From Anaerolineales bacterium (GTDB lineage: Bacteria > Chloroflexota > Anaerolineae > 4572-78 > J111), in NCBI GenBank assembly GCA_015075185.1, contig JABTUW010000002.1:1550001-1614000 (forward strand): 64,000 nt of DNA, read 5' to 3'. The notes beneath the pieces were generated by a model that saw only the letters and a list, made by a program, of their open reading frames with translations, was not told where the DNA came from and searched no databases. Position numbers and translations under genes: made by a program. Positions 23,658 through 32,249 of this stretch are shown piece by piece (within the stretch, counting starts at the first letter, position 1; each line of letters begins with the position of its first letter).

Positions 23658-24971
23658 TTATTTGAAAATTACCGGCAGATGGGACCGTCTGGGATTGGGA
23701 CCGTTCACGTCGGCCAAACGGCGGATGGTACCGCTGTAATCAACTACGTAGACTTCCCCTGTTTCATCTTCGCCAAAGGCGCTGATATTTAAAGTTGTGT
23801 CGAGTTCCATTTCCGGGGTAGAAAAGGTGGAACCCGTTTTAGTCATACTCCAAATTCTGCCCGAATAGAAATCGGCATAGAAATAGTAGCCGCTCAAGGC
23901 TGGATATTGGACGCCACGATAGACCACTCCCCCGGTGACAGCCGCCCCGCCATTGGCGGGATTATCATACTCGGCAATAGGATTGGTTAAGGTGGCTAAC
24001 AAAGCAGAATCATTACAAGGCGGGTCCGTATTAAACGTAGTGGTTCCTTCTCGACACCGCCAGCCAAAATTGACCCCACCGGGAGTGGTCACCGCTTGAT
24101 AGTCAACCTCTTCCTTTTTGCCCTGACCCACATCGCCAATGTAAAGATCACCGTTGGCCCGGTCGAAACTAAAGCGAAAGGGATTGCGCAGTCCCAAGGC
24201 CCAAATTTCATCAGCGCCAGGCGTGGCCCCCTTAAAGGGATTCCCCGCGGGAGTCGTATAGGTAACTACCCCGGTAACATTCAGGCGAAGGATTTTGCCT
24301 AAGAGAACATTCTTATTTTGCGCGTTTCCATTTTGATCGCCGGCGCCGCCGCCATCCCCGGTGCTAATGTAGAGGTAGCTGTCTGCCGGGCTGAAGGCAA
24401 GTTGCCCCCCGTTATGGTTTTCATTAGAGGGGTGAGGTATGGTTAGAATAGGTAAGCCGCTGCCAGCATTGGCCCGATCCGGATTATTCGTAGAGACATG
24501 GTAACGCGCTACGACAATATTACCACTGGTATTATTGTAGTACACATAAAAGCGACCATTGCTTTTATAATTGGGATGAAAGGCCAGCCCCAATAAGCCT
24601 TCCTCACTCCCGCCGCCATCACTTGGACTTCGGACAATCCCGCCGATGTCCAGAAAAGCTGTACTCAGCACCGTTCCATTTTTGATAATTTTAATGCGGC
24701 CATCCTGCTCCACGACGAAAAGGCGCCCAGTACTATCTTTGGCGTGGGTTAGCTGGACAGGCCGGCTAAAACCTTGAGCAACCACCTCATTAACCGTGAT
24801 ATTAAACCCGGCCGAGAGGGGTCGGGTGGCTGGGTTTGTAGAGGAGGCATTAACAGTTGCTTCTTTCGCCTGGGCTGGCTTGGATTCGATGGGGACCAGG
24901 AGCCAGAACGCAATCGCTCCAATTCCTACTAACCCCGTTAAAATCATAAATTTGATCAAATTTTTTAACAT
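23658..24971 (-). CDS. Secreted PQQ-type glucose/sorbosone dehydrogenase
   Basis: A 437-residue protein with an N-terminal signal/TM segment and a six-blade GSDH propeller (GFSRPVQLTHAKDSTGRLFVV, GLLGLAFHPNY, STGDGGGAGD with Ca/PQQ-site character, EIWALGLRNPFRFSFD, GEVYVVDYSGTI). It oxidises sugars or alcohols outside the cell. The protein ends in SHLPVIFK, a short hydrophobic-basic tail typical of secreted Chloroflexota proteins. It is a single-gene unit. Confidence 0.87.
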   Translation of the reverse strand: MLKNLIKFMILTGLVGIGAIAFWLLVPIESKPAQAKEATVNASSTNPATRPLSAGFNITVNEVVAQGFSRPVQLTHAKDSTGRLFVVEQDGRIKIIKNGTVLSTAFLDIGGIVRSPSDGGGSEEGLLGLAFHPNYKSNGRFYVYYNNTSGNIVVARYHVSTNNPDRANAGSGLPILTIPHPSNENHNGGQLAFSPADSYLYISTGDGGGAGDQNGNAQNKNVLLGKILRLNVTGVVTYTTPAGNPFKGATPGADEIWALGLRNPFRFSFDRANGDLYIGDVGQGKKEEVDYQAVTTPGGVNFGWRCREGTTTFNTDPPCNDSALLATLTNPIAEYDNPANGGAAVTGGVVYRGVQYPALSGYYFYADFYSGRIWSMTKTGSTFSTPEMELDTTLNISAFGEDETGEVYVVDYSGTIRRLADVNGPNPRRSHLPVIFK

Positions 24972-25044
24972 ACAGTCTCCTCACACTCTGCTTAACTACC
25001 TGCTAAAAAGAGCCAACCTGAATTCATGGGTTAAATCAAACAAA

Positions 25045-25103
25045 CAGGTCCCCTTGGAACAAGGTTGAGGCTGACCCATCAGAACTTGTACCAAGGAGAC
25101 CTG
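25045..25103. repeat. 19-bp near-perfect inverted repeat pair
   Basis: CAGGTCCCCTTGGAACAAG (25045-25063) pairs with CTTGTACCAAGGAGACCTG (25085-25103) with two mismatches around a 21-nt loop. In the 265-bp gap between the divergent dehydrogenase and ABC genes. No transposase is near. It could be an operator, attenuator or repeat remnant. Confidence 0.7.
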
Positions 25104-25236
25104 AGATGACTAATGTAGCCGCGGGATTTACCGTTGTCAAGCTCTCAAGGAGGCGCCGGCTGGCTTTAAACCCTCCATTAGCCCACCAGGGCCGTATAAT
25201 AATGATAGAATAAGAAGTCGGATCAAACGACTCAAA

Positions 25237-26256
25237 ATGGAGGCCCAAGCAAGCAAAATGACCGAAGCGCGAATTGTGGTACACAATCTCTCCAAAACTT
25301 ACCGCGTGCCGGAGCGCAATCCCGGCCTGGCGGCCTCGCTCAAGAGTGTAGTGCGGCGCACTTACCGCGAGGTCACGGCGGTAAGAGAGGTTAACTTTAC
25401 AATTGAAGCGGGGGAAATGGTTGGCTTTATCGGCCCCAACGGCGCGGGTAAAACGACGACCCTGAAGATACTCTCCGGCCTGTTGTATCCGACCAGCGGA
25501 AAGGTTTCCGTGTTGGGCTTTATCCCCTGGCAGCGCCGGGCCGATTACCTGCGGCGCATCAGCATGGTCTTGGGCAACAAGAGCCAGATGTTGTGGGACA
25601 TCCCGCCACTGGATACGTTCCGGGTGCTGGGCGAGATGTATCATGTGCCGCCCGGTGAATTTAAGCAGACTTTGGCGGAACTGGTCGAATTGTTGGCCAT
25701 GCAGGAGCTGCTGACCCGGCCGGTGCGCAACCTCTCGCTGGGCGAGCGGATGAAGTGCGAGCTGGTGGCCGGGCTGCTCCACCGGCCCCAGGTCATGTTC
25801 CTCGACGAGCCGACGCTGGGGCTGGACGTGACCATGCAGGGCCAGTTACGGCGCTTTCTGGCCGAGTATAACCGCCGCAGCGGCGTGACGATTATCCTGA
25901 CCAGCCACTACATGGCCGATGTGGCCGCGCTCTGCCCGCGCGTGATCCTGATCCATCGCGGCGCGCTGCTCTACGACGGCCCGCTCCACGAATTAGCGCA
26001 GCGGCTGGCTCCCTTTAAGCTGATTCAGGTCAGCCTGGGTAACGGCTCCGCCGGGCAGATGTCCGGCCTGCCCCTGCCTCCCTGCGCCGAAGTCATCGCT
26101 GAGGAAAACAGCCGCCTGACCCTGCGGGTGGGCCGGTCGGAAGCGCCTGCGCTCACCGCTCACCTGCTGCAAACGCTGCCCGTCGTTGATCTGGCTGTTG
26201 AAGACCCGCCCCTGGAAGCGGTTATTGACCAAATCTACCAGGAGGGCGAACTATGA
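25237..26256 (+). CDS. ABC-2 exporter ATP-binding protein
   Basis: A 339-residue ABC ATPase: Walker A GPNGAGKT near 66, signature NLSLGERMKCEL, Walker B VMFLDEPTLGLD, H-loop SHYMAD, then a C-terminal domain. The N-terminus (RVPERNPGLAASLKSVVRR) fits ATPases that pair with the two DUF990/ABC-2-like permeases following here. ATG codons at 25237 and 25258 are both possible starts. It overlaps the next gene by 4 nt. Exported substrate is unknown. Confidence 0.9.
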   Translation: MEAQASKMTEARIVVHNLSKTYRVPERNPGLAASLKSVVRRTYREVTAVREVNFTIEAGEMVGFIGPNGAGKTTTLKILSGLLYPTSGKVSVLGFIPWQRRADYLRRISMVLGNKSQMLWDIPPLDTFRVLGEMYHVPPGEFKQTLAELVELLAMQELLTRPVRNLSLGERMKCELVAGLLHRPQVMFLDEPTLGLDVTMQGQLRRFLAEYNRRSGVTIILTSHYMADVAALCPRVILIHRGALLYDGPLHELAQRLAPFKLIQVSLGNGSAGQMSGLPLPPCAEVIAEENSRLTLRVGRSEAPALTAHLLQTLPVVDLAVEDPPLEAVIDQIYQEGEL

Positions 26257-27044
26257 ATCTGCGGGGAGGTTGGGCGCTCATCCAGAGCACGTGGCTGTCA
26301 TGGTTGCAGTATCGCAGCTTTTTCTTCCTGTTGGCGTTTATGTGGATGATCCCGCCGCTGATCTATCTCCTGGTCTGGTCAACCGCTGCCGGCGGGCAGA
26401 CCATCGGCGGATTGAGCCGGGGCGAGTTTGTGGCCTACTACCTGGCTTTGATCCTGGTCAACCAACTAACTTATGCTCAGACCAATTGGACCGTGGGTGA
26501 CATGATCCGCGAAGGCAAAATGAATACCCTGCTCCTGCGGCCGTTGTCGCCGTTGTTTGATGCCCTAGCTACGGAAGTGGCCGGCAAAGTGGTCTACATG
26601 CTCTTTGTGATTCCTGTCGTGGGTATCCTGGTCCTGCTCTTGCAGCCGGAGTATCACCTTACCTGGGGCAACAACCTGGCCTTTCTTCCGGCGCTGGCCC
26701 TGGCCTGGGCGCTTCGGTTCTTCTGGGGCTACGGGTTGGCCTTGCTGGCCTTCTGGTCTACTCGCGCCGATGGGCTGCTGGCCGTGCAGGATACGCTTGT
26801 TTTTCTCCTGGCGGGACAGGTCGCCCCGGTTATTCTGCTGCCCGGCTTAATGCGGCAGGCGGCCACGGTGCTGCCTTTTCGTTACATGATCGGGTTCCCG
26901 GTCGAGGTGCTGACCGGGCAGTTGGACATCACGGAGTTGTGGCTGGGCTTTGCCCTCCAGGCGGCCTGGCTGGTCATGACCCTGGCTCTGTTTCGGACCA
27001 TCTGGCGGGCCGGGGTCAAACGTTACGCAGCGATTGGAGGCTGA
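26253..27044 (+). CDS. ABC-2 family permease, first subunit
   Basis: A 263-residue membrane protein with about six TM helices and no ATPase motifs, of the ABC-2-like family found as pairs next to this ATPase type. The motif NWTVGDMIREGKMNTLLLRPLSPLF is typical, with LLRP-like words in both permeases. Start overlaps the ATPase stop, and its own stop is next to the second permease start. Probably one half of a heterodimeric channel. Confidence 0.83.
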   Translation: MNLRGGWALIQSTWLSWLQYRSFFFLLAFMWMIPPLIYLLVWSTAAGGQTIGGLSRGEFVAYYLALILVNQLTYAQTNWTVGDMIREGKMNTLLLRPLSPLFDALATEVAGKVVYMLFVIPVVGILVLLLQPEYHLTWGNNLAFLPALALAWALRFFWGYGLALLAFWSTRADGLLAVQDTLVFLLAGQVAPVILLPGLMRQAATVLPFRYMIGFPVEVLTGQLDITELWLGFALQAAWLVMTLALFRTIWRAGVKRYAAIGG

Positions 27045-27045
27045 A

Positions 27046-27837
27046 ATGTACTATCTAAGACTGGTGCGCCTCTTTGCCGGGGCTTCTACCCAAAACGAGC
27101 TGGCCTACTCCGCCAATTTCTGGCTCAGTCTGCTACATTCGCTGCTGAACTTGGCTACCGGCGTACTGGGGGTGGTGGTAATATTTGGGCAGGTAGAGAC
27201 AGTCCACGGCTGGGATTTTGCCTCTACCCTGGCCCTGCTGGGGGTCTACCTGAGTCTCAACGCCCTGCGCGGGCTGGTGTTGGGACCGAGCCTGGAGGCG
27301 CTGGCCGGAATGGACGGCGAGGTCTGGAGCGGCCGGCTCGACTTTACCCTGCTGCGGCCGGTAGACATCCAATTCCTGGCCAGCCTGCGCTACTGGCGGC
27401 CGCTGGCCCTGGTGGACCTGGCCCTGGGGCTGGTCGTGCTGGGCCTGGCCCTCCACCAATTGGGGCTGACCCTGACCCTGGCCCAACTGCTCACCTTTTG
27501 CCTCGCTCTACTGGCAGCCGTGGCCATCCTCTACGCCATCCTGCTGGCTTTCACCGGCCTGGTTTTCTGGAGTCCCGGTTTTTTGTTCACCTGGGTCTTC
27601 GATGCCTTCTTCCAGATGGCCCGTTATCCGGTGGGCCTGTATCCGGGCTGGCTGCGGCTCATGCTAACCTGGATCATCCCGGTCGGGCTGATGACCACTG
27701 TTCCGGCGCAGGCTCTAACCGGCGCGCTCTCCGGAGAGACGCTACTTGGCAGTCTGGCCCTGGCAGGGGTGTTACTATGCGGGGCGTCGGCCCTGTTCCG
27801 CTCCGGGCTGCGGCGCTATAGCAGCGCCTCGAGTTGA
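27046..27837 (+). CDS. ABC-2 family permease, second subunit
   Basis: A 263-residue six-helix membrane protein similar in plan to the preceding permease (GEVWSGRLDFTLLRPVDIQF). The ATG at 27046 is preferred to the in-frame TTG at 27034 because GGAGG at 27036-27040 fits the ATG. Third and last gene of the exporter operon. Convergent with the YfhO gene. Confidence 0.83.
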   Translation: MYYLRLVRLFAGASTQNELAYSANFWLSLLHSLLNLATGVLGVVVIFGQVETVHGWDFASTLALLGVYLSLNALRGLVLGPSLEALAGMDGEVWSGRLDFTLLRPVDIQFLASLRYWRPLALVDLALGLVVLGLALHQLGLTLTLAQLLTFCLALLAAVAILYAILLAFTGLVFWSPGFLFTWVFDAFFQMARYPVGLYPGWLRLMLTWIIPVGLMTTVPAQALTGALSGETLLGSLALAGVLLCGASALFRSGLRRYSSASS

Positions 27838-27867
27838 AAAGAGTCTAACAACAAGGACATCACCTAA

Positions 27868-30366
27868 CTAACTGGAGAACTTTGAGGCGAATAGGGTTTT
27901 CCTCCACCTCCAGCCCAGCCAGCCCAACAAACTCAACAGGGTTATCCCGCTGACCGCCACACCTACCTTCCAAATCACCGGATCAAAAACAAACTGAACC
28001 GTATGCTGCCCGGCCGCGACGTAAACCGCGCGGAAAGCGGAATTGGCCCGCCAGATGGGCGTGGGTTGGGAGTCAAGGGTGGCCTGCCAGCCAGGGTAGT
28101 AGGCATCGGCCAAGACCAGGTAGCCGGGTTGGTCGGTTTCGACGGCGAGGGTAACGGTGTGGAGGTCGTAGCGGAGGATGGAGAGGGTGGCGGAAGGCGG
28201 GAGGTTGGAAGATTGGAAGGTCGGTAGGCCGGTAGGTTGCTGAGAGGCTTCCAGGATGACAGTCGTCGTAGGATTGAAGTCGTCGGTGCGGAGGGTTTGC
28301 CAGGCGGCGTCGTGGTTGGGGACGATGGTGGCCTGGCTGACAAACAGGGCGCGGGCCAGGGCGTCCTGATTGAGGTAAATGTTGATGTCCGGGTCGCCGT
28401 CGAAGACCGGGACGATGGCGCCGTCGGCGGGCGCGCCGGCTTTACCGGCAATGATGTATTTGATCCCCAAAAAGTTGTACCGGCCAGTCCGGCGCGGGGG
28501 CGCACCTTCCCAATAAAGAGTGGTATCGGCTAAGGTGAGGGGGTTATACAGGCCCCAGACATCGTACAGGCCATGGAGCAGGGCGGTATTGGGCTGCCAG
28601 GCGTGCCACACATCGGTGGTCACTTCGAGGCGGTATAAACTGGGGTCACTCCGTAGAAAGGCCAGGGCCGCCGGGTGGTCAAACCCTTTGACCGGGCTGG
28701 TGTGGCCGATATCTACGTTGTAACCCAGGGTAAACAAATCCAGGGCGATCAAGGCGACAGCCGCGAACCCAGCCTGCTTTTCGCGTAACCGATGATTATA
28801 AATCAAATAAAGGACAACGAGGGCTGCAATAGCAAAAAAAGCGAATGTGGTTATACCTGTCACCGCACCGGCGGCTCGATTGAAAATGGCCGGATTGCGG
28901 TCCTGGGTGATGAGCAAAGCGAAGTAGCTGAGCGGGGTAGCGACCACGATCAAACCGCCCAGACTCCAGGCCAGGATTTTGAGCAGTTTGCCCAGGCGGG
29001 TCCGGGTATTTTCGTCGAGAGGCTGCAAGAGGGTGTTTAACCCAAACGCGGCCAACACCGCCAGGCTGAAGTCCAACAAGAGAATGAAGCGAGCCGGAGC
29101 ACGGAGCTGGTCTAAGCCGGGCAGTGTAGCATAAAGCCAGCCGTGCAGCAGGGTATAGCCGCCCATTGCCAGGAGTAGGGCAATCAGTCCCAGACCGATA
29201 AAGAAACTTTTCAGACGACCCGGATAAAAGAGCACGCCGATCAGGGCTAATAACAGGGTCATGATACCGATGTAACCAGTCTCGACCCGCGCCCATGGGC
29301 CCCAATGCAGGGCCGGGTCACGGCCAAAGTAATTAGGGACAAGCAGGCCGATCAATTGCGCCGGGTGGAGCGAGTACTGGGCCGCTTCGGCATAAGGGAG
29401 TTCGGCGCGGGGAGTGTAGCGGCTGAACTCGTATGCCGGAAAGAGGAGCAGGGCGGAGAGGCCGATGGTGACGAGGAGAGTGAGGAGGAGGGAGAATAGA
29501 GGATAGAGGATAGAGGATAGAGGATAGGCTGTAAATTTGGTTGTCTTTGTCGAGGTTTGATCTTCAGTTGAGTGATCTCCCCTGTGCCCAATCCAAAATC
29601 GTAAATCGTAAATCGTAAATCGTAGATGCCAGAGGGTGTACAGGCCCAGGGTGAGCAGGATGAAGAGGGTAATCTGAATGTGTCCGGCCAGGGTGGCGAT
29701 GGCCAGCACAGCGCCACTGGCGGCAGCCAGGCCGAAGCTTTTTTGGCGCAGGCTGTGGTGAAAGAGGAGAAAAATGAGCGGCAGCCAGGCAGCCACGGCA
29801 ATCATATTTAAATTGCCAAAGTGAACGATGAAAAGATCGCTGAACTCAAAGGCCAAGGCCCCGGCAAAGCCGGCGAGAGGGGGGAGGGGGGAGGCGTGGT
29901 GCGTGGTGCGTGTTGTACTGGCTCCCGGTCTTTGGTCGGCGGTCGGCGGTCGTAATAGCCGCAGGCACACATACATTGTTGTCCCGGCCAGCCAGAAGTG
30001 AAAGATGGCCAGGTATTCCAGCCATTCGTACGTCAACTGGGGAACGAGCAAAAAAACCAGCAGGTTGACCGGGTAAAAAAGTCCGGACTGGATATCGGCG
30101 GCAAAGGGCGTGCCACTGTAAAGGTGCGGGTTCCAGAGGGGAATAATCCCCTGGCGCAGGGACTGCGCGGCAAAATAATAGTTGGGATAAAGAAAGGGGG
30201 CCAGGTCGCCGCCGCCGGCTGGCTGCCAGGTGGCCGGGGTGAACAATATTTGCCAGAAAAAGCCAATAGTAGCCAGAGCCAGCAGGAGCGCGGCAATAAT
30301 AAATTCGGGCAGGAATGAGCCGTGCCAGTCCGAGGAACGAAAGGGAGACTTGGAATAGGGCCTCAT
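27868..30366 (-). CDS. YfhO-family membrane protein
   Basis: An 832-residue protein with a dozen or so TM helices in the first 580 residues and a large beta-rich C-terminal domain (YLVLADAYYPGWQATLD, YVAAGQHTVQFVFDP) ending near a last TM helix, the YfhO pattern. YfhO proteins are GT-C-like and linked to glycosylation of envelope polymers. Four separate short-repeat stretches are in frame, near residues 138-163, 245-259, 279-297 and 708-722, mostly in loops between helices. The neighbour is convergent and no operon is evident. Confidence 0.82.
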   Translation of the reverse strand: MRPYSKSPFRSSDWHGSFLPEFIIAALLLALATIGFFWQILFTPATWQPAGGGDLAPFLYPNYYFAAQSLRQGIIPLWNPHLYSGTPFAADIQSGLFYPVNLLVFLLVPQLTYEWLEYLAIFHFWLAGTTMYVCLRLLRPPTADQRPGASTTRTTHHASPLPPLAGFAGALAFEFSDLFIVHFGNLNMIAVAAWLPLIFLLFHHSLRQKSFGLAAASGAVLAIATLAGHIQITLFILLTLGLYTLWHLRFTIYDLRFWIGHRGDHSTEDQTSTKTTKFTAYPLSSILYPLFSLLLTLLVTIGLSALLLFPAYEFSRYTPRAELPYAEAAQYSLHPAQLIGLLVPNYFGRDPALHWGPWARVETGYIGIMTLLLALIGVLFYPGRLKSFFIGLGLIALLLAMGGYTLLHGWLYATLPGLDQLRAPARFILLLDFSLAVLAAFGLNTLLQPLDENTRTRLGKLLKILAWSLGGLIVVATPLSYFALLITQDRNPAIFNRAAGAVTGITTFAFFAIAALVVLYLIYNHRLREKQAGFAAVALIALDLFTLGYNVDIGHTSPVKGFDHPAALAFLRSDPSLYRLEVTTDVWHAWQPNTALLHGLYDVWGLYNPLTLADTTLYWEGAPPRRTGRYNFLGIKYIIAGKAGAPADGAIVPVFDGDPDINIYLNQDALARALFVSQATIVPNHDAAWQTLRTDDFNPTTTVILEASQQPTGLPTFQSSNLPPSATLSILRYDLHTVTLAVETDQPGYLVLADAYYPGWQATLDSQPTPIWRANSAFRAVYVAAGQHTVQFVFDPVIWKVGVAVSGITLLSLLGWLGWRWRKTLFASKFSS
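28199..28242. repeat. Repeat insertion in YfhO gene (C-terminal domain)
   Basis: GGTTGGAA/GATTGGAA/GGTCGGTA/GGCCGGTA units in frame, encoding TGLPTFQSSNLP. Same word family as 287-314 and 8640-8700. Confidence 0.7.
29475..29630. repeat. Two repeat insertions in YfhO gene (membrane part)
   Basis: GAGGATA units at about 29490-29528 encode PLSSILYPL. ATCGTAA units at about 29596-29625 encode LRFTIYDLRF. Both keep the frame and the hydrophobic character of their surroundings. Confidence 0.75.
29876..29953. repeat. Repeat insertion in YfhO gene (N-terminal loop)
   Basis: GGGGGAG, GTGGTGC and GGTCGGC units in frame, encoding a Thr/His/Pro-rich loop near residues 138-163. Confidence 0.7.
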
Positions 30367-30387
30367 TGGAACTCAAAGGAACTGACT

Positions 30388-31377
30388 TTATCCTCCAAAC
30401 GCGCGCCCCGTCCGGATTCGCTCGTTGAGTTTGGCTTCAATCGTGTAGGGATCACCGGCCAGCACTTCGATTTGGCTCCCGGAGCTTTGGATCGCCTGCT
30501 GGTCGGCCGGGCTGATGCCTTCGCCGATGATTGTCACCTGGCGGGCTTGTTTGGCCTCGGCCACGCTGAACCCAACGGTTGGGGAGAAGGTTAGAATGTA
30601 GTTGGTTGCCAGCAGTAAGTTGGTTTGCCGGCCCCGGCTGCCGGTGGGACCCAGGAGAAGATAGTAGTTAATACTCTTGGTTGTCGTTGCCGGCTGGGTT
30701 GGAATTTGGGGTTGTGGCGGCGGTGGGGGAGGTGGGGGTGGTGGCGCAGGCGGAGAGGGGGGTTGTGCTGGCTTTGGCGGAGATGGAGGCGTTGGGGGCG
30801 GGGGGGGTGATGGTGTTGTTGATACTGGCGTTGTGCCGGTAGAAGCCGATTGGGCTTGTTTGCGGGTGCGCTGGAAAACCAGGTAAAAGGAATGATGGCC
30901 TAACGTGTTAAGCAGCCGGCCGTCGGGCAGCGGCTCGTCGGGGTGGGCAGTGTGTAGGTTTTCGACCCGGTCGCTTTTCTCGTTGGCATCCCGGCCAAGC
31001 CCTTTGATCCAAACGCTGGCTTTTTGCCCGAAATGGATGGCAATATCGCCGGCTGTTTCATTATCAGGTTTGTCCAGCGGAACCGGATCGGCGCGCTCGT
31101 TGGGCCGCCGCCCCTCCCAGGTCCAGCCGGCCCAGGCAATCGGATTCCTGAGGCGTTTGCCCTGCTCATCCAAAGCCTCGATGTAGATGTTATGCTTGCT
31201 CACATTCTCGTCGGGCAGCAGGTGATGCACCCCAACCAGCCGCCAATAGGTTTCCCCCTCGGCTGCATCGGCTTTAACTACCCGGACCCCGAATTTAGCC
31301 TCCGGGGTGAGTGGTTCAGTGCTGCTTTTGGCGTTTTCGACAAAGCGTTCATTATAGCGTTGATGAATCAGGGGCAT
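30388..31377 (-). CDS. Uncharacterised protein with poly-Pro linker
   Basis: A 329-residue protein with no signal peptide. Residues 1-175 form a conserved-looking domain (YWRLVGVHHLLPDENVSKHNIYIEALDE, WTWEGRRP, NLHTAHPDEPLPDG, LGHHSFYLVFQRT) that I associate with Anaerolineae proteins of unknown function. Residues about 185-225 are almost pure Pro/Ser/Thr. The last 100 residues form a small alpha/beta domain (GPTGSRGRQTNLLLATNYILTF, ARQVTIIGEGISPADQQAI). The N-terminal domain may bind carbohydrate. Function is unknown. Confidence 0.7.
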   Translation of the reverse strand: MPLIHQRYNERFVENAKSSTEPLTPEAKFGVRVVKADAAEGETYWRLVGVHHLLPDENVSKHNIYIEALDEQGKRLRNPIAWAGWTWEGRRPNERADPVPLDKPDNETAGDIAIHFGQKASVWIKGLGRDANEKSDRVENLHTAHPDEPLPDGRLLNTLGHHSFYLVFQRTRKQAQSASTGTTPVSTTPSPPPPPTPPSPPKPAQPPSPPAPPPPPPPPPPQPQIPTQPATTTKSINYYLLLGPTGSRGRQTNLLLATNYILTFSPTVGFSVAEAKQARQVTIIGEGISPADQQAIQSSGSQIEVLAGDPYTIEAKLNERIRTGRAFGG

Positions 31378-31394
31378 GGTTCAACTCCTAAGAA

Positions 31395-31429
31395 AATAGT
31401 AGTCAGTCGTCAGTAACCAGTAGTCAGAA
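31395..31429. repeat. Short tandem repeat (AGTAGTCAG type)
   Basis: GTAGTCAGTCGTCAGTAACCAGTAGTCAG-like units upstream of the uncharacterised gene. The rest of the 155-bp gap holds nothing recognisable. Confidence 0.65.
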
Positions 31430-31532
31430 AGATATTTCATTATGGGTGGCGTGTTACAGGCTTGTGAACACTCCTTTGTTTTGATAATTCTGTTCATGGC
31501 ACGGCGATTAGAAATCGGCGCCAGACGCCGAG

Positions 31533-32249
31533 TCACTCCTTCACTTCCTCCCACTGGCCGCCCAATAGCTGGATCAGCTTTTGGCGTTGGGTGGCCGAGA
31601 TAGCCCGGCTCTTTTCCTGCTCGCGCAAATAGGCTTTTAGCTCATTGGTGCGCATCACCGGAATGTCAGAGTTATTGACGATAAGTTCGACATTTTTGTG
31701 AGTGAAGATAATCAGTGGCTTCAGCTCCGGTATTTCGTCTTCGGCCAGGTTTTTGCGCAAGAATTTCTCCAGCTTGTCCAGGCGGTTTTCAGCCTCGGCG
31801 GCGGGAGAGCCTAAGCCCTCGTCGGCAAAGAAGCGAAAGAACCGATTCCAGGTAAATTTGCGGGAATAGCGCCGCCCATTGACGATAACCTGGCCGTCCT
31901 GATTTTTAACCACTATGGCGTACAAACGGCTGGGGGTGAGCAGTACATGCGGCAGCGGGGCCGTGTAGTTGAACAGGACAAAATCGTTGCCAAATTTCTT
32001 GAGGGTCGTCGTCAACACTTGGTCGGCCCGGGGTTCGCGCACCCAGCGGTTGACCAGGTGGGAGCTGATGGTGGCAAAAACGAAACCCAGAGCCAGCAGA
32101 ATCAAGGTTGGCTGAAAATATTGCGGCTGGCTCATGCTCATAAAGTTAGTGATGAGGCCGCCGATAAGGAACAGCATGGTCAGGGGGGCAATGCGCCTGG
32201 CCCACTTGGCCCGGCTTTGGATGATTTCGGTATTGGTATGAACCCTCAT
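31533..32249 (-). CDS. Membrane protein, possibly NERD-like
   Basis: About 238 residues from the ATG at 32249, which overlaps the fabF stop by 4 nt (ATGA). The longer open frame into fabF is rejected. Two TM helices (about 23-45 and 48-68) are followed by a cytoplasmic alpha/beta domain (REPRADQVLTTTLKKFGNDFVLFNYTAPLPHVLLTP, PLIIFTHKNVELIV) with the look of a NERD nuclease-related domain, but catalytic residues are not clear. Coupled to fabF, so perhaps envelope-linked. Confidence 0.6.
   Translation of the reverse strand: MRVHTNTEIIQSRAKWARRIAPLTMLFLIGGLITNFMSMSQPQYFQPTLILLALGFVFATISSHLVNRWVREPRADQVLTTTLKKFGNDFVLFNYTAPLPHVLLTPSRLYAIVVKNQDGQVIVNGRRYSRKFTWNRFFRFFADEGLGSPAAEAENRLDKLEKFLRKNLAEDEIPELKPLIIFTHKNVELIVNNSDIPVMRTNELKAYLREQEKSRAISATQRQKLIQLLGGQWEEVKE

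Noticed and set aside
25045..25103. Terminal inverted repeats of an insertion sequence
   Set aside because: Only 21 bp lie between the arms and no transposase or target duplication is visible.
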